Below are positions 1 to 8,869 of a stretch of DNA of 33,647 bases, piece by piece. The stretch's first letter is position 1; the number at the start of each line of letters is the position of its first letter. The translations under genes were made by a program, and so were the position numbers. The notes beneath the pieces were generated by a model that saw only the letters and a list, made by a program, of their open reading frames with translations, was not told the origin of the DNA and did not search any database. Source of the DNA: Inhella sp. (GTDB lineage Bacteria; Pseudomonadota; Gammaproteobacteria; Burkholderiales; Burkholderiaceae_C); NCBI RefSeq assembly GCF_027532025.1, contig NZ_JAPZSY010000129.1:1-33647 (forward strand), in the 5' to 3' direction.

Positions 1-19
1 TGGAAGGCAATCCGGGAGT

Positions 20-1060
20 TCAGGCCATCGGAATTGCCCCTGTCAGGGCGATCCCCCTCCTATGAAAAAGAGGGCTTGGCGGAGGTTCTTCAGGTCCGAC
101 TACATACCCGTTCGGGCTTTCAAGTTGCTGTGCGTGCTCCAGCACTTTGAGGGCCTGGGGGGACAGGTGAACCCGGAACTCACGCGCCGACTTGCGGCCA
201 TCCGTGGCGGGGAGCGTCCAAACACTGCGGTTCAGATTGAACTCGCCCCACTTGGCTTCGCGAACCTCGCCCGGGCGGGCGCCGGTCAAGAGTTGAAACT
301 CAATCGCCAGTCGCGTTGCAGGCCACAGCTTCGAGCGCTCAAGCTCAGTCAGCAGGGCAACTAACTCGGAGTCGTTGGCGGCATTCACCGGGGCAGGGCG
401 GTAGGGGCGCGGGTTCTCTATGCCGCGCATCGGGTCGGCGCCATCAATATGGCGGCGGTTAATCGCGAATGTGACCAAGCCGCGCAAGGTGCGGTACACA
501 TGGGCGGCGGCGCCTGGGGCTCCCCGCTTGCGCGGGGCGTCGATACAAGCTTGAAGGGCCTCGGGCGTCAGCTTGGCAATCTTGGCCTCGCCGATGCGGG
601 CCTGAATGTCGGCTGTGTAGTTCTCTTGGAGTAGGGCAATGGTTCGCTCACGAACGGGGGCGCCGCCCTTGCGCTTGCTTCCGAGTCGCTTGTCGGCGAT
701 CCACTCGGCGAACACTTGGTCTACGGTGGCTTGCTCTCGCTTGGCCTTGCGGCTGAAGCGTGCCTCCAGCACGGGGTGATCCGCCTCGCCCTTCTTGGCG
801 GCTTCGTGCGTTTCCTTGTGGCGCAAAACTTCAGCCTTGGCCTGGGCCAAACCGATGGCGTCCAGAGACCCAAGCGACAGCCAGCGCCTAGACCCGGCAA
901 CTTGGGCCCGGTAGAGCCAATGCTTGGCAGTCTCGCCGTTCGCTTTGGCGCGCAGATGCAGGTACAGGCCCGCGTCCACCATGACCCGAAGTTCGGCCTT
1001 GTCTTCGGGCAGCTTGAGTGCCTTCAGCTTGGGGTCTGTCCAAGTTACTGCCCGTGCCAT
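20..1060 (-). CDS. P4-type tyrosine integrase, C-terminus missing or frameshifted
   Basis: Site-specific recombinase of the phage P4/DUF4102 integrase family, which inserts genomic islands at tRNA genes. The N-terminal arm-binding domain covers about residues 1-100, a core-binding SAM-like domain about 110-220, and the catalytic domain starts near 225. The first catalytic arginine is visible in TGARPGE (R262), followed by the beta-hairpin segment. Resemblance to the family fades after the GYV near residue 318. The frame stops at 346, before the H-x-x-R box and the tyrosine nucleophile, whereas the family is usually about 400 residues. Either a frameshift (there is a C5 run at 53-57) or a replaced C-terminus explains this; the window edge prevents a decision. 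The start at 1060 faces the tRNA-Thr fragment at 1214-1261 and the GTGTACC repeats, as expected of an integrase at the end of its element. The identity is firm; activity is doubtful. Confidence 0.8.
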   Translation of the reverse strand: MARAVTWTDPKLKALKLPEDKAELRVMVDAGLYLHLRAKANGETAKHWLYRAQVAGSRRWLSLGSLDAIGLAQAKAEVLRHKETHEAAKKGEADHPVLEARFSRKAKREQATVDQVFAEWIADKRLGSKRKGGAPVRERTIALLQENYTADIQARIGEAKIAKLTPEALQACIDAPRKRGAPGAAAHVYRTLRGLVTFAINRRHIDGADPMRGIENPRPYRPAPVNAANDSELVALLTELERSKLWPATRLAIEFQLLTGARPGEVREAKWGEFNLNRSVWTLPATDGRKSAREFRVHLSPQALKVLEHAQQLESPNGYVVGPEEPPPSPLFHRRGIALTGAIPMA

Positions 1061-1076
1061 CTTGTCGCTCCAGTCC

Positions 1077-1107
1077 GTGTACCACGCCGTGTACCGTTTC
1101 GTGTACC
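1077..1107. repeat. Three GTGTACC repeats at 12-bp spacing upstream of the integrase
   Basis: The heptamer GTGTACC occurs at 1077-1083, 1089-1095 and 1101-1107, each start exactly 12 bp from the last. The array lies between the integrase start codon (1060) and the tRNA fragment (1214). Short direct repeats in this place in integrative elements are typically arm-type sites for the integrase or sites for an excisionase. That assignment is inference; the repeats themselves are exact. Confidence 0.7.
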
Positions 1108-1213
1108 AGAATAGGCGGATACGGACGGAAGGTCAAGGACGAAACGGGAAACAACGTCAATCAAAACAATGGCTTGCGGGGCTTCGTGGGCTGGCTGAAA
1201 ACGCTATGCGGCT

Positions 1214-1261
1214 CGCCTTGTAAGCGGAAGGTCGTCAGTTCGATTCTGACAGCCGGCACCA
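1214..1261 (+). other. tRNA-Thr (TGT) 3' fragment, island attachment site
   Basis: This is a 48-bp 3' part of a tRNA gene: half of the anticodon stem, a CTTGTAA loop with anticodon TGT, a 5-nt variable loop, a perfect T-arm (GTCAG, TTCGATT, CTGAC), the acceptor strand AGCCGGC, discriminator A and encoded CCA. The 5' half is absent: the preceding 26 nt have no D-arm, and positions 27-28 of the anticodon stem no longer pair well. A heptamer that could pair with the acceptor strand lies at 1190-1196, but the D-arm still fails. Next to the integrase, this is best read as the direct-repeat (att) copy left by integration into tRNA-Thr. The intact gene would be at the other end of the element, outside the window to the left. 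Confidence 0.8.
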
Positions 1262-1264
1262 TCG

Positions 1265-1594
1265 TCAAACCATACGTTTGAGGCGAAGGATCCCAGGGCC
1301 GAACCGTGCTTGCAGCATGGCTTGCAGTTGCGGGTGCAGTTGCCGCAACTTGGCCGCCGCAGCGGCATGCGTCACCAACAAAGTCCATCCTTCCGCGTCC
1401 ACGGCACCGGCCACCAGTGCCCCATGCAAGTGCGCCGGGGTCAGCCGCTTCACGGCGATCAACCGCTCTTGGGCAGCGCGCGCCAGCGCGGTGAGTTGGG
1501 CCAAGCCGGGATGTGCCGACAACGCCTGGGCCACCGGCATGGCGGGTGGCACGACCGGAGCGCTGCGACGGGTCAGGTAACGGGTGCTGGCCAT
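1265..1594 (-). CDS. DUF721 (DciA-like) protein
   Basis: A 109-residue protein of the DUF721 family, which includes DciA, the loader of the replicative helicase DnaB in bacteria lacking DnaC/DnaI. The family signature is seen in the hydrophobic core with the L-R-Q-L-x-P-Q-L stretch around residue 80, after a segment reading [20 protein letters not shown]. The ATG at 1594 ([10 protein letters not shown]) is preferred because the residues upstream of it are not family-like. It stands head-to-head with secA, the usual neighbour of DUF721 genes in this group. Its stop codon lies 3 bp from the CCA end of the tRNA-Thr fragment, so the island border is immediately beyond it. DciA function here is inferred from family and position. 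Confidence 0.75.
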   Translation of the reverse strand: MASTRYLTRRSAPVVPPAMPVAQALSAHPGLAQLTALARAAQERLIAVKRLTPAHLHGALVAGAVDAEGWTLLVTHAAAAAKLRQLHPQLQAMLQARFGPGILRLKRMV

Positions 1595-1622
1595 TGGGGC
1601 AGTGTAGGCCGGCTGATAGACT
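1594..1622 (+). promoter_or_regulatory. Possible sigma-70 promoter for secA
   Basis: TTGGGG at 1594-1599 and TAGACT at 1617-1622 are separated by 17 bp in the divergent gap between the DUF721 gene and secA. The -35 box is weak. This is the best-spaced pair I see in the gap, but it is only a candidate. Confidence 0.25.
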
Positions 1623-1764
1623 CCGCGGCTTTGCCCCAGGCCCTCTGCGGCGCACGCCCGATTGCATCGCGGTCGGCCTTGAAAGGTCGGCTGGCTTGCC
1701 CCACATGCACCCGTCTTGGCCTGCACGGGCAGGTCGGTTGACGCACTTTTCCCTTCTCGAAACC

Positions 1765-4512
1765 ATGTTGCCCCAGCTTCTGACCCGCCTTTTTGGCAGC
1801 CGCAACGAGCGCTTGGTGCGCCAGTTGCGCAAGACGGTCCAACGCATCAACGCCTTGGAGCCTCAGTACGAAGCCATGGACGATGCGGCTTTGCGCGGCC
1901 AGACCGAAGTGCTCAAAGGTCGATTGGCCCAGGGCGAAACCTTGGATGACATCTTGGTGGATGCATTCGCGGTCGTGCGAGAGGCGAGCAAGCGGGTGTT
2001 GAAGATGAGGCACTTTGACGTGCAGCTCATCGGCGGGATGGTGCTGCACAGCGGCAAGATCGCCGAAATGCGCACCGGCGAAGGCAAGACGCTGATGGCG
2101 ACGCTGCCCGTCTACCTGAATGCCTTGTCCGGCAAGGGCGTTCATGTGGTGACGGTGAACGACTATCTGGCGCGTCGAGACGCTGAATGGATGGGCAAGC
2201 TGTACAGCTTCCTTGGCATGACGGTGGGCATCAACCAATCGCATGTGCCCCGGGAGGACAAGCAGGCCGCCTACAACGCCGACATCACGTACGGCACCAA
2301 CAACGAGTACGGCTTCGACTACCTGCGCGACAACATGGTCCAGTCGCTCGAGGACCGAGTGCAGCGACCGCTGAATTTCGCCATCGTTGACGAGGTGGAC
2401 TCCATCCTCATCGACGAAGCCCGCACGCCGCTCATCATCTCGGGCCAGGCGGACGACCACACAGAGATGTACCGCCACATCAACGCGGTGGCCCCCCGAC
2501 TCAAGAAGCAGATTGGCGAGGCCGATCCCCGCACGGGCGAGGGCGTCATCGAACCGGGCGACTTCACGGTGGACGAGAAGTCGCACCAAATCTTTTTGAC
2601 GGAAGCCGGCCATGAAAAGGCCGAGGAGATGCTGACCCAGGAGGGGCTGTTGCCCGAGGGGGCCAGTCTGTACGACCCAGGCTACATCTCGCTGGTGCAC
2701 CATCTGTATGCCGCCCTGCGCGCGCACCACGTGTTCCAGAAGGACACGCACTACGTGGTGCAAAACGGCGAAGTCGTCATCGTCGACGAGTTCACCGGCC
2801 GCTTGATGACCGGCCGCCGCTGGAGCGATGGCTTGCACCAGGCCGTCGAGGCCAAAGAAGGCGTGCAGATCCAGGCCGAGAACCAGACCCTGGCCTCGAT
2901 CACCTTCCAGAACTACTTTCGGATGTACGCGAAGCTGGGCGGCATGACCGGCACGGCCGATACGGAGGCTTACGAGTTCCAGGAAATCTACGGCCTGGAG
3001 ACCGTGGTGATTCCGCCCAACCGGCCGACCATCCGCAAGGACGAACTCGACCTCGTCTACAAGACCGCGCGAGAGAAGTACGAAGCCCTCGTGGCGGACG
3101 TTCGCCGCTGCCACGAGGCCGGTCAGCCGGTGCTGGTGGGCACCACGTCGATCGAGAACTCCGAGCTGGTGTCCTCCATGCTCACGAAGGCCAAGTTGCC
3201 CCACAACGTGCTCAACGCCAAGCAGCACGCGAAGGAGGCCGAGATCATTGCCCAAGCCGGTCGTCCAGGGGTGATCACCATCGCCACCAACATGGCCGGG
3301 CGGGGCACCGACATCGTGCTGGGCGGCAACGTCGAGAAACAGGTGCAATTGCTGGAGGCCGACGAGGGCGTGCCGGCCGACGACAAGGCCCGCCGCATTC
3401 GGCAACTGCACGACGAGTGGCAAGGCCTGCACGAGCAGGTCAAGGCGGCCGGAGGTTTGCGTGTGATCGCGACCGAACGCCATGAGAGCCGCCGCATTGA
3501 CAACCAGCTGCGCGGTCGCTCGGGCCGACAGGGCGACCCCGGCTCCAGCCGGTTCTACCTGAGCTTGGACGACTCGCTGATGCGCATCTTCGCGGGCGAG
3601 CGCGTGAAGTCCATCATGGAGCGGCTCAAGATGCCCGATGGAGAGGCCATCGAGGCGGGCATCGTCAGTCGCTCGATCGAAGGGGCTCAGCGCAAGGTCG
3701 AGGCTCGCAACTTCGACATTCGCAAGCAGCTGCTCGAGTACGACGACGTGGCCAACGACCAGCGCAAGGTCATCTACCAGCAGCGCAATGCCATCCTCGA
3801 GGCCGCTGACCTGCTGCCGCAGATCCGTGCGCTGCGTGAGGGCACCATGACCGACGTGGTTCGTGCCCATGCGCCCTTCGAGAGCGTGGAGGAACAGTGG
3901 GACCTCCCGGGGCTGCAGCGCCAGCTCAAGGAAGAGTGGTCCCTGGATGTGCCAGTGGTCGACGCCGCCACGAAGGCCGAGGCCTACACCGACGAGGACG
4001 TGCTGCAGCAAGTGCTCCAGGCGGCCAACGGAGCCTTCGATGCCAAAGTCGCACTCATCGGAGAGCCACAGTTCATGCCGTTCATGCGCATGGTCCTGCT
4101 GCAGAGCATCGACCAGCGCTGGCGCGAGCATTTGGCTGCGTTGGACTACCTGCGTCAGGGCATCCACCTTCGCGGCTATGCGCAGAAGAACCCGAAGCAG
4201 GAGTACAAGCGCGAGGCCTTTGAGCTGTTCTCCCAGCTGTTGGACGCGGTGAAGCTCGAAGTGACCCGTGTGCTGATGAACGTGCGCATCCAGACGCAAG
4301 ACGAAGCCCAACGCGCCGCGGAGGCTGCGGCCGCTCAGGCCGAGCAGGTGCGCAACGTGACGTACACCCACCCCAACGAGGATGGTTCGGTGTCACAGGA
4401 GCCTGCCGAGGGTCCGGGTCAGGCCGATCGGTACGCTGGCGTGGGCCGCAACGACCCCTGCCCTTGCGGAAGTGGCAAGAAGTTCAAGTTCTGTCATGGC
4501 AAGCTGAGCTGA
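1765..4512 (+). CDS. secA: Preprotein translocase ATPase SecA
   Basis: The motor that drives unfolded preproteins through SecYEG at the inner membrane by ATP hydrolysis. It is 915 residues, the usual size for proteobacterial SecA. The Walker A motif GEGKT is at 105-109, the DEVD Walker B box at 209-212, the preprotein-crosslinking domain follows from about 225, and the second helicase domain contains TNMAGRGTD and the arginine finger region [15 protein letters not shown]. The C-terminal SecB/lipid-binding zinc motif is complete: C899, C901, C910 and H911. The start at 1765 gives the standard amphipathic N-terminus [12 protein letters not shown]. It is followed by an intrinsic terminator and then by argJ, so it is probably monocistronic. 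The identification is certain. Confidence 0.99.
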   Translation: MLPQLLTRLFGSRNERLVRQLRKTVQRINALEPQYEAMDDAALRGQTEVLKGRLAQGETLDDILVDAFAVVREASKRVLKMRHFDVQLIGGMVLHSGKIAEMRTGEGKTLMATLPVYLNALSGKGVHVVTVNDYLARRDAEWMGKLYSFLGMTVGINQSHVPREDKQAAYNADITYGTNNEYGFDYLRDNMVQSLEDRVQRPLNFAIVDEVDSILIDEARTPLIISGQADDHTEMYRHINAVAPRLKKQIGEADPRTGEGVIEPGDFTVDEKSHQIFLTEAGHEKAEEMLTQEGLLPEGASLYDPGYISLVHHLYAALRAHHVFQKDTHYVVQNGEVVIVDEFTGRLMTGRRWSDGLHQAVEAKEGVQIQAENQTLASITFQNYFRMYAKLGGMTGTADTEAYEFQEIYGLETVVIPPNRPTIRKDELDLVYKTAREKYEALVADVRRCHEAGQPVLVGTTSIENSELVSSMLTKAKLPHNVLNAKQHAKEAEIIAQAGRPGVITIATNMAGRGTDIVLGGNVEKQVQLLEADEGVPADDKARRIRQLHDEWQGLHEQVKAAGGLRVIATERHESRRIDNQLRGRSGRQGDPGSSRFYLSLDDSLMRIFAGERVKSIMERLKMPDGEAIEAGIVSRSIEGAQRKVEARNFDIRKQLLEYDDVANDQRKVIYQQRNAILEAADLLPQIRALREGTMTDVVRAHAPFESVEEQWDLPGLQRQLKEEWSLDVPVVDAATKAEAYTDEDVLQQVLQAANGAFDAKVALIGEPQFMPFMRMVLLQSIDQRWREHLAALDYLRQGIHLRGYAQKNPKQEYKREAFELFSQLLDAVKLEVTRVLMNVRIQTQDEAQRAAEAAAAQAEQVRNVTYTHPNEDGSVSQEPAEGPGQADRYAGVGRNDPCPCGSGKKFKFCHGKLS

Positions 4513-4552
4513 GCAGCGCTCGGCGTTGTTCAACGCAGGCTTCCTAAAATCT

Positions 4553-4575
4553 GCCGGGCCTTGCCCGGCTTTTTT
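4553..4575 (+). terminator. Intrinsic terminator after secA
   Basis: The stem GCCGGG (4553-4558) pairs with CCCGGC (4564-4569) across a 5-nt loop, followed directly by six T (4570-4575). It lies 40 bp after the secA stop and 35 bp before argJ. Confidence 0.9.
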
Positions 4576-4609
4576 CTAGGTCGGCCCGTCCGGTTTTTCC
4601 ATTCTTGCC

Positions 4610-5839
4610 ATGCCTGTCCAACTCCAACGCCCCGATCCCGCCTCACTCCTGCCCGTGCCCGGCCTGCGCATCGGCACCACGATGGCGGGCATCCGCAAGG
4701 CCCACCGCCGTGACTTGTCGGTGTGGTTGCTCGACCCCGGGACGCGCGTGGCCGGCGTGTTCACCTTGAACCGTTTCTGCGCCGCGCCGGTTCAACTGTG
4801 TCGCGAGCATTTGGCCCAGGGCGATGACATCCGGGCCTTGCTCATCAACACCGGCAACGCCAACGCAGGCACCGGGCACGATGGCTTGGACCGCGCGCGT
4901 CGCAGCTGTCAAAGCCTGGCGGCGCGTTTGTCGCTGTCGCCCCACCAGGTCTTGCCCTTTTCCACGGGCGTGATCATGGAAACCTTGCCCGTCGAACGCA
5001 TCGAAGCGGGGCTGGAGGCTGCCGTGTCCACCGCCCGCGCCGATGCCTGGGCCGAGGCCGCTGAGGCCATCATGACCACGGACACCTTGCCCAAGGCCGC
5101 CTCGCGGCAGGTGCAAGTCCAAGGTCGAACCGTGACCCTCACCGGCATCGCCAAAGGAGCCGGCATGATTCGGCCCAACATGGCCACCATGCTGGGTTTC
5201 GTGGCCACCGACGCCTGCCTGAGCGCTGGTTTGATGGCGCGACTCGTGAAGGCGGCAGCGGATGCCTCGTTCAATCGAATCACGGTCGACGGTGACACCA
5301 GCACCAACGACAGCTTCTTGCTCGTGGCCACGCAACAGGCCGGGCATGCGCCCCTCAACGATTGGGACGACCCCGACACCGTGGCTTTGCGCGCTGCGCT
5401 CGACAGCTTGGCCGTCGAATTGGCTCAGGCCATCGTGCGAGACGGCGAGGGCGCCACCAAGTTCATCAGCGTGCAGGTGGACGGCGGTCGCGACGCTGGC
5501 GAGGCGCGTTTGGTGGCCTACGCCATCGCGCACTCGCCCTTGGTCAAGACGGCCTTCTTCGCCAGCGATCCCAACCTGGGGCGCATCCTGGCGGCAGTGG
5601 GCTATGCCGGCGTGACCGATCTCGACCCGACCTTGATCGATCTCGATTTGGGCGATGTGCCCGTCGTGCGCCAGGGCGGTCGTCTGCCCAGCTACGTGGA
5701 GGCGGACGCGGCCCGCGTCATGGCGGGCAGCGATGTGCTCGTGCGAGTGAACCTGAACCGCGGTTCGGTCAGTGAGACCGTTTGGACCTGCGATTTCAGC
5801 GAAGCCTACGTGCGCATCAATGCCGATTACCGGTCCTGA
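4610..5839 (+). CDS. argJ: Bifunctional ornithine acetyltransferase / N-acetylglutamate synthase ArgJ
   Basis: Transfers the acetyl group from N2-acetylornithine to glutamate in the cyclic arginine pathway; many members also acetylate glutamate from acetyl-CoA. It is 409 residues, normal for the family. The self-cleavage site is seen in [16 protein letters not shown]193 of the A-T-M-L-G motif is the expected nucleophile that splits the precursor into alpha and beta chains. Other family features are [13 protein letters not shown] near residue 80 and [12 protein letters not shown] near 225. The start at 4610 gives MPVQLQRP. Whether this copy is mono- or bifunctional cannot be read from the sequence. 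It stands between the secA terminator and a convergent gene on the other strand. Confidence 0.97.
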   Translation: MPVQLQRPDPASLLPVPGLRIGTTMAGIRKAHRRDLSVWLLDPGTRVAGVFTLNRFCAAPVQLCREHLAQGDDIRALLINTGNANAGTGHDGLDRARRSCQSLAARLSLSPHQVLPFSTGVIMETLPVERIEAGLEAAVSTARADAWAEAAEAIMTTDTLPKAASRQVQVQGRTVTLTGIAKGAGMIRPNMATMLGFVATDACLSAGLMARLVKAAADASFNRITVDGDTSTNDSFLLVATQQAGHAPLNDWDDPDTVALRAALDSLAVELAQAIVRDGEGATKFISVQVDGGRDAGEARLVAYAIAHSPLVKTAFFASDPNLGRILAAVGYAGVTDLDPTLIDLDLGDVPVVRQGGRLPSYVEADAARVMAGSDVLVRVNLNRGSVSETVWTCDFSEAYVRINADYRS

Positions 5840-5870
5840 GCGCGCGGCCGCCATGGCCGGCCCACGGGGC

Positions 5871-7166
5871 TCAGAACGTCACGGAGCGCGTGCGCCAGCC
5901 CCGTGCCACCATCGTGGCGTTCAAGATGGCGGCTTCCTCCCGCGTGGCGAAGGGGTAAACCGCGGCCCGCCAGCCCTCGGGGGTTTGCATCACCTCGGCC
6001 TTCAGGCCCGTTTGTGATGCCATCGTGACCTTGAGGTGTTCGGTCATCCGCACCAGCATCGCCTCGGCCTCGGCCTGGCTTTGGAAGCTGGGGCTGACCA
6101 GCGCGATCAAGGGCCCGCTGGAGGCGGCGCCTGGGCGGATTTGATCGGGCGTTGCGGCCCCTTGAGCGGCCCCCTGAGCGGCCCCCTGAGCGGCTCCGGG
6201 TTCGGCGGTGACATCCGGGGCGACCCGACGCCCCGCCCCGTCGGTCGCACTCGCCGAGGCGTCGGGTCGGTCGGCCAGCATGGGGCGCGGTGGAGGGCCT
6301 CGTCGGTTAGGCAGGGGCTTGACGAGTTGGGGGCGGATGTCCGGAGCCGACGCCGGCCGGTCGTCCGCTTCGGCCGAGGCGGCAGCGGCTGGTTCGCTGG
6401 CGGGTGTTGAGCTGGCGTCGGCAGCCGCCGAGGCTGCCGAAGGTGTTGAGGGTGCTGAGGCGGGTGCTGAGGCGGGGCCACTCGCCTCCATGGGGACACT
6501 CGCCGCCAATGGGGGGGGCGGCGATGGACGGGTCGAAGGGGCGGGGTGGTCGGGCCAGGCGAGCACCGCCCCAGCCACCAGCAGGGCCATGCCGCAGGCC
6601 AGCGCCGCCGCCAGCCGGCCGCGGTGCCATTGCCGCGGGCCGAGCACCGCGCCGCCGTCTGGGGCGACCAGCACCCGAGATCGAGCCTCGCCGATGTCGA
6701 TGGCGGCGCTCAGCAACCAGAACTCCGAGGGCCATCCCCCGACCGAGTGCTCGGCCAGCGTCGCGTCCACGTCGATGCGCCTTTGCGGCCAGTTGTCGTG
6801 GTCCATGGGCGGCTGGCTGACGCCGTGCCGCAGCGCGAATGCCGCGGCACTGCGCGCGGACACGCCATCGATGAAGGTCTCGCTGAACACGGCGCGGCTG
6901 CCCAACTTGGGAGCCCGGCGCGGCCATGGCCACCAGCGCCGCCAGCCTGCCGATGCAGACGGGCTCGCTGTGCCGACCGAGGCCGAGGCGCTTGTGGGCG
7001 CATCCATGCTGGGTTCGACCCCCTGGGGAGGACGAAGGAAGGGCAGTGCGACCCAGCCGATGCTGTGCACCCGGTCGACATCTATGTGTCGAGCGATCGG
7101 GTGGCGGTTGTGCCACGCCACCACGGCGTCTTGGATGTCTCGAGGCGAAAGGGGACTCATGGACAT
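5871..7166 (-). CDS. Membrane-anchored SPOR-domain protein
   Basis: A protein of about 431 residues with three parts. Residues 1-180 are a cytoplasmic region unlike anything I recognise. One membrane segment lies at about 184-204, rich in Ala, Leu and Val. A long Pro/Ala/Ser linker (about 205-350) leads to a C-terminal SPOR domain (about 355-431) with F-x-x-x-A-E-A-x-x-M and a final GWRTRSVTF strand. SPOR domains bind denuded glycan in septal peptidoglycan, so a periplasmic division or cell-wall role is likely, with the N-terminus in the cytoplasm. Three 12-bp repeats encoding AAQG units sit in the linker (6156-6191). The ATG at 7166 is chosen because the residues further upstream are Arg-rich shadow sequence; 7160 is an alternative. 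It is divergent from the methyltransferase gene at 7199. Confidence 0.8.
   Translation of the reverse strand: MSMSPLSPRDIQDAVVAWHNRHPIARHIDVDRVHSIGWVALPFLRPPQGVEPSMDAPTSASASVGTASPSASAGWRRWWPWPRRAPKLGSRAVFSETFIDGVSARSAAAFALRHGVSQPPMDHDNWPQRRIDVDATLAEHSVGGWPSEFWLLSAAIDIGEARSRVLVAPDGGAVLGPRQWHRGRLAAALACGMALLVAGAVLAWPDHPAPSTRPSPPPPLAASVPMEASGPASAPASAPSTPSAASAAADASSTPASEPAAAASAEADDRPASAPDIRPQLVKPLPNRRGPPPRPMLADRPDASASATDGAGRRVAPDVTAEPGAAQGAAQGAAQGAATPDQIRPGAASSGPLIALVSPSFQSQAEAEAMLVRMTEHLKVTMASQTGLKAEVMQTPEGWRAAVYPFATREEAAILNATMVARGWRTRSVTF
6156..6191. repeat. Three tandem 12-bp repeats in the SPOR protein linker
   Basis: Units at 6156-6167, 6168-6179 and 6180-6191 read GGCCCCYTGAGC on the plus strand and differ only by one C/T in the first unit. 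On the minus strand they encode the repeated residues AAQG at about residues 325-337. Copy number could vary by slippage without breaking the frame. Confidence 0.85.
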
Positions 7167-7198
7167 GGCGCGCACATGGTAGGTCGACAATCCCGCGC

Positions 7199-8413
7199 AT
7201 GACCCACTGCGAACCCGATGCCCTGATCCAGTTTGAGGCTCATCTGCGCGAGGCCTTGCACGGGCGTCAGGCTTGGTCGCGCGCACAAATGACCGCGCCT
7301 GGGGGCGGCGATGGCGCTGACCTGCAGCGTGTGTTGCTCAGGCCCGTGATCCTCAAAGGTCAGCCGCGGGTGCAATGCGTTTGGCGCCATGCGACGCGCG
7401 ACCTCACCCAAAACCTGGGTGCGGACGAGGCCTGTGAGATGGTGCGGAGCCATTTGGGGTCGGCGTTCCGGGCCGCGGCGCTTTGGACCGACACCGTGCA
7501 CTGGCAACTGGACATCCGCAAGAAAGGTGCGCGTCTGACGCGGCACGACGTGACCCCAGGCGGAGCCCAAGCGCCGGCGGCGGATCCCGGGGCCCACAAC
7601 CGCGACAAGGTCCGGTGGTTGGATGCCGAGGACCCCGTTTGGCGTGCGCTCGGCCTGATGCACGACGGTCCTCAGGGACGCGCGGTGCCGGTGCCTGCCA
7701 TGGCGCGAAAGTGGCGCCAAATCAACCATTTCGTGGAGATCTTCGACGCCGCATTGCGGCAGGCCAACGTGCCCCTCGACCACCCGGTTCGGGTCGCCGA
7801 CTTTGGCTGCGGCAAGGGCTACCTGACCTTCGCCGTCCATGCCCACCTTCGCGCCCTGGGCCGCGAGCCGCAGGTCTTGGGGGTCGAGTTGCGCCAGCCT
7901 TTGGTGGCAGAGTGCCAAGCGCTGGCGCGCCGTTTGGGCCTCGTCGGTTTGGACTTTGCCCAGGGCGATGTGGGGCATCAAACGGTCCAGCCGCTGGACG
8001 TCATGATTGCGCTGCACGCCTGCGACACGGCGACCGACCATGCGCTGCACCACGGGTTGCGGGCCGGTGCGTCCATCGTGCTCACGGCCCCGTGCTGCCA
8101 CAAGCAATTGCGAGGGCAAATGCAGCCACCGGGCGTGCTGCAGCCCTTGTTCAAGCACGGTGTGCACCTGGGCCAGGAGGCCGAAATGCTCACCGACGGT
8201 CTGCGCGCCCTGCTGATGGAGGCCCAGGGCTTCGAGACTCAGGTGTTCGAGTTTGTCAGCCTCGAGCACACCCAAAAGAACAAGATGATCCTGGCCACCC
8301 GACGGCGCCAGCCGCAGCCGGCACGGCAGCAGCTCGCGCTGACTCAAGCGCAGGCCCTCAAATCGTTTTGGGGCATTCGGGAGCAGGCCCTGGAGCAGCT
8401 TCTGTTGTCCTGA
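7199..8413 (+). CDS. Class I SAM-dependent methyltransferase (Methyltransf_32-like)
   Basis: A 404-residue protein. The C-terminal half is a Rossmann-fold methyltransferase: motif I is DFGCGKG at 201-207, an acidic residue follows in VLGVELRQ, and a downstream strand reads MIALHACDTATD. The segment TAPCCHKQ places C299, C300 and H301 together, a feature of the Methyltransf_32/METTL25-like group, where the Cys-Cys-His block is conserved. The N-terminal 190 residues may handle substrate. The substrate is unknown; an RNA target is a guess from related proteins. The start at 7199 is 32 bp from the divergent SPOR gene. No partner gene points to a pathway. Confidence 0.8.
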   Translation: MTHCEPDALIQFEAHLREALHGRQAWSRAQMTAPGGGDGADLQRVLLRPVILKGQPRVQCVWRHATRDLTQNLGADEACEMVRSHLGSAFRAAALWTDTVHWQLDIRKKGARLTRHDVTPGGAQAPAADPGAHNRDKVRWLDAEDPVWRALGLMHDGPQGRAVPVPAMARKWRQINHFVEIFDAALRQANVPLDHPVRVADFGCGKGYLTFAVHAHLRALGREPQVLGVELRQPLVAECQALARRLGLVGLDFAQGDVGHQTVQPLDVMIALHACDTATDHALHHGLRAGASIVLTAPCCHKQLRGQMQPPGVLQPLFKHGVHLGQEAEMLTDGLRALLMEAQGFETQVFEFVSLEHTQKNKMILATRRRQPQPARQQLALTQAQALKSFWGIREQALEQLLLS

Positions 8414-8416
8414 GGC

Positions 8417-8443
8417 GCTCCGGGAAGACATTCCCCCCGGAGC
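8417..8443 (+). terminator. Hairpin after the methyltransferase gene
   Basis: GCTCCGGG (8417-8424) pairs perfectly with CCCGGAGC (8436-8443) over an 11-nt loop, just after the stop codon at 8413. No T-tract follows, so it may be a weak or Rho-assisted terminator. Confidence 0.45.
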
Positions 8444-8869
8444 CTCGGGACGGCAACTCCATCGGGTGCGGGCCGGACGCTGATGCGTGGGGCGCCACCC
8501 GAGCGGGTGCCGGCAAGAAGGCGTTGTCGCGGCTTGCCAGACGGCGCGCGCAGCCGCACGCAACCCGAGCGCCATGGCCTCGGGTCGCGAGCCGCGATGC
8601 AGGCTGCGCGTGGTCATGGGCGGTATCTTCGGGCTTGGTGGGGTGGCTCAAACCAGAAGTAGGGCGGGTTTGTCCAGCCAGCTTTTTGGACGATGAAACC
8701 GTCCGATTCACTGGGAAATGCCAGGGGGCGAGGCCCCGGTTGGTCTGGGGCATGGGGCTAGAATCGCGCTCGATCAAATCAACCGGCAGAGTGGGCGCCA
8801 GCTCAGGCTGCCGGTTTCACGTTGGGCACCACCCAAGTGACCCCCTGCTCACGGACACCACGCGCAGAC
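8444..8869. other. Gene-free leader region before coxB
   Basis: No convincing gene in about 430 bp on either strand. A short -10-like TAGAAT lies at about 8759-8764 without a good -35 box. A perfect 8-bp inverted repeat lies at 8781-8816. The stretch probably holds the oxidase operon promoter and leader. Confidence 0.5.
8781..8816 (+). repeat. Inverted repeat in the coxB leader
   Basis: AACCGGCA (8781-8788) and TGCCGGTT (8809-8816) form perfect 8-bp arms around a 20-nt loop, 53 bp before the coxB start. It could be an operator or an RNA stem in the leader; I see no way to decide between these. Confidence 0.5.

Noticed and set aside
1190-1261. A complete unusual tRNA, because GCTGGCT at 1190 can pair with the acceptor strand
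   Set aside because: There is no D-arm, the conserved T8 is absent and the anticodon stem is broken at two positions. A 3' fragment at an att site fits better.
1573-4371. A 932-residue open frame antisense to secA
   Set aside because: It mirrors the codons of secA in a GC-rich genome, has no recognisable domain and starts within the DUF721/secA gap. Similar antisense frames over argJ, coxA and ctaA were dropped for the same reason.
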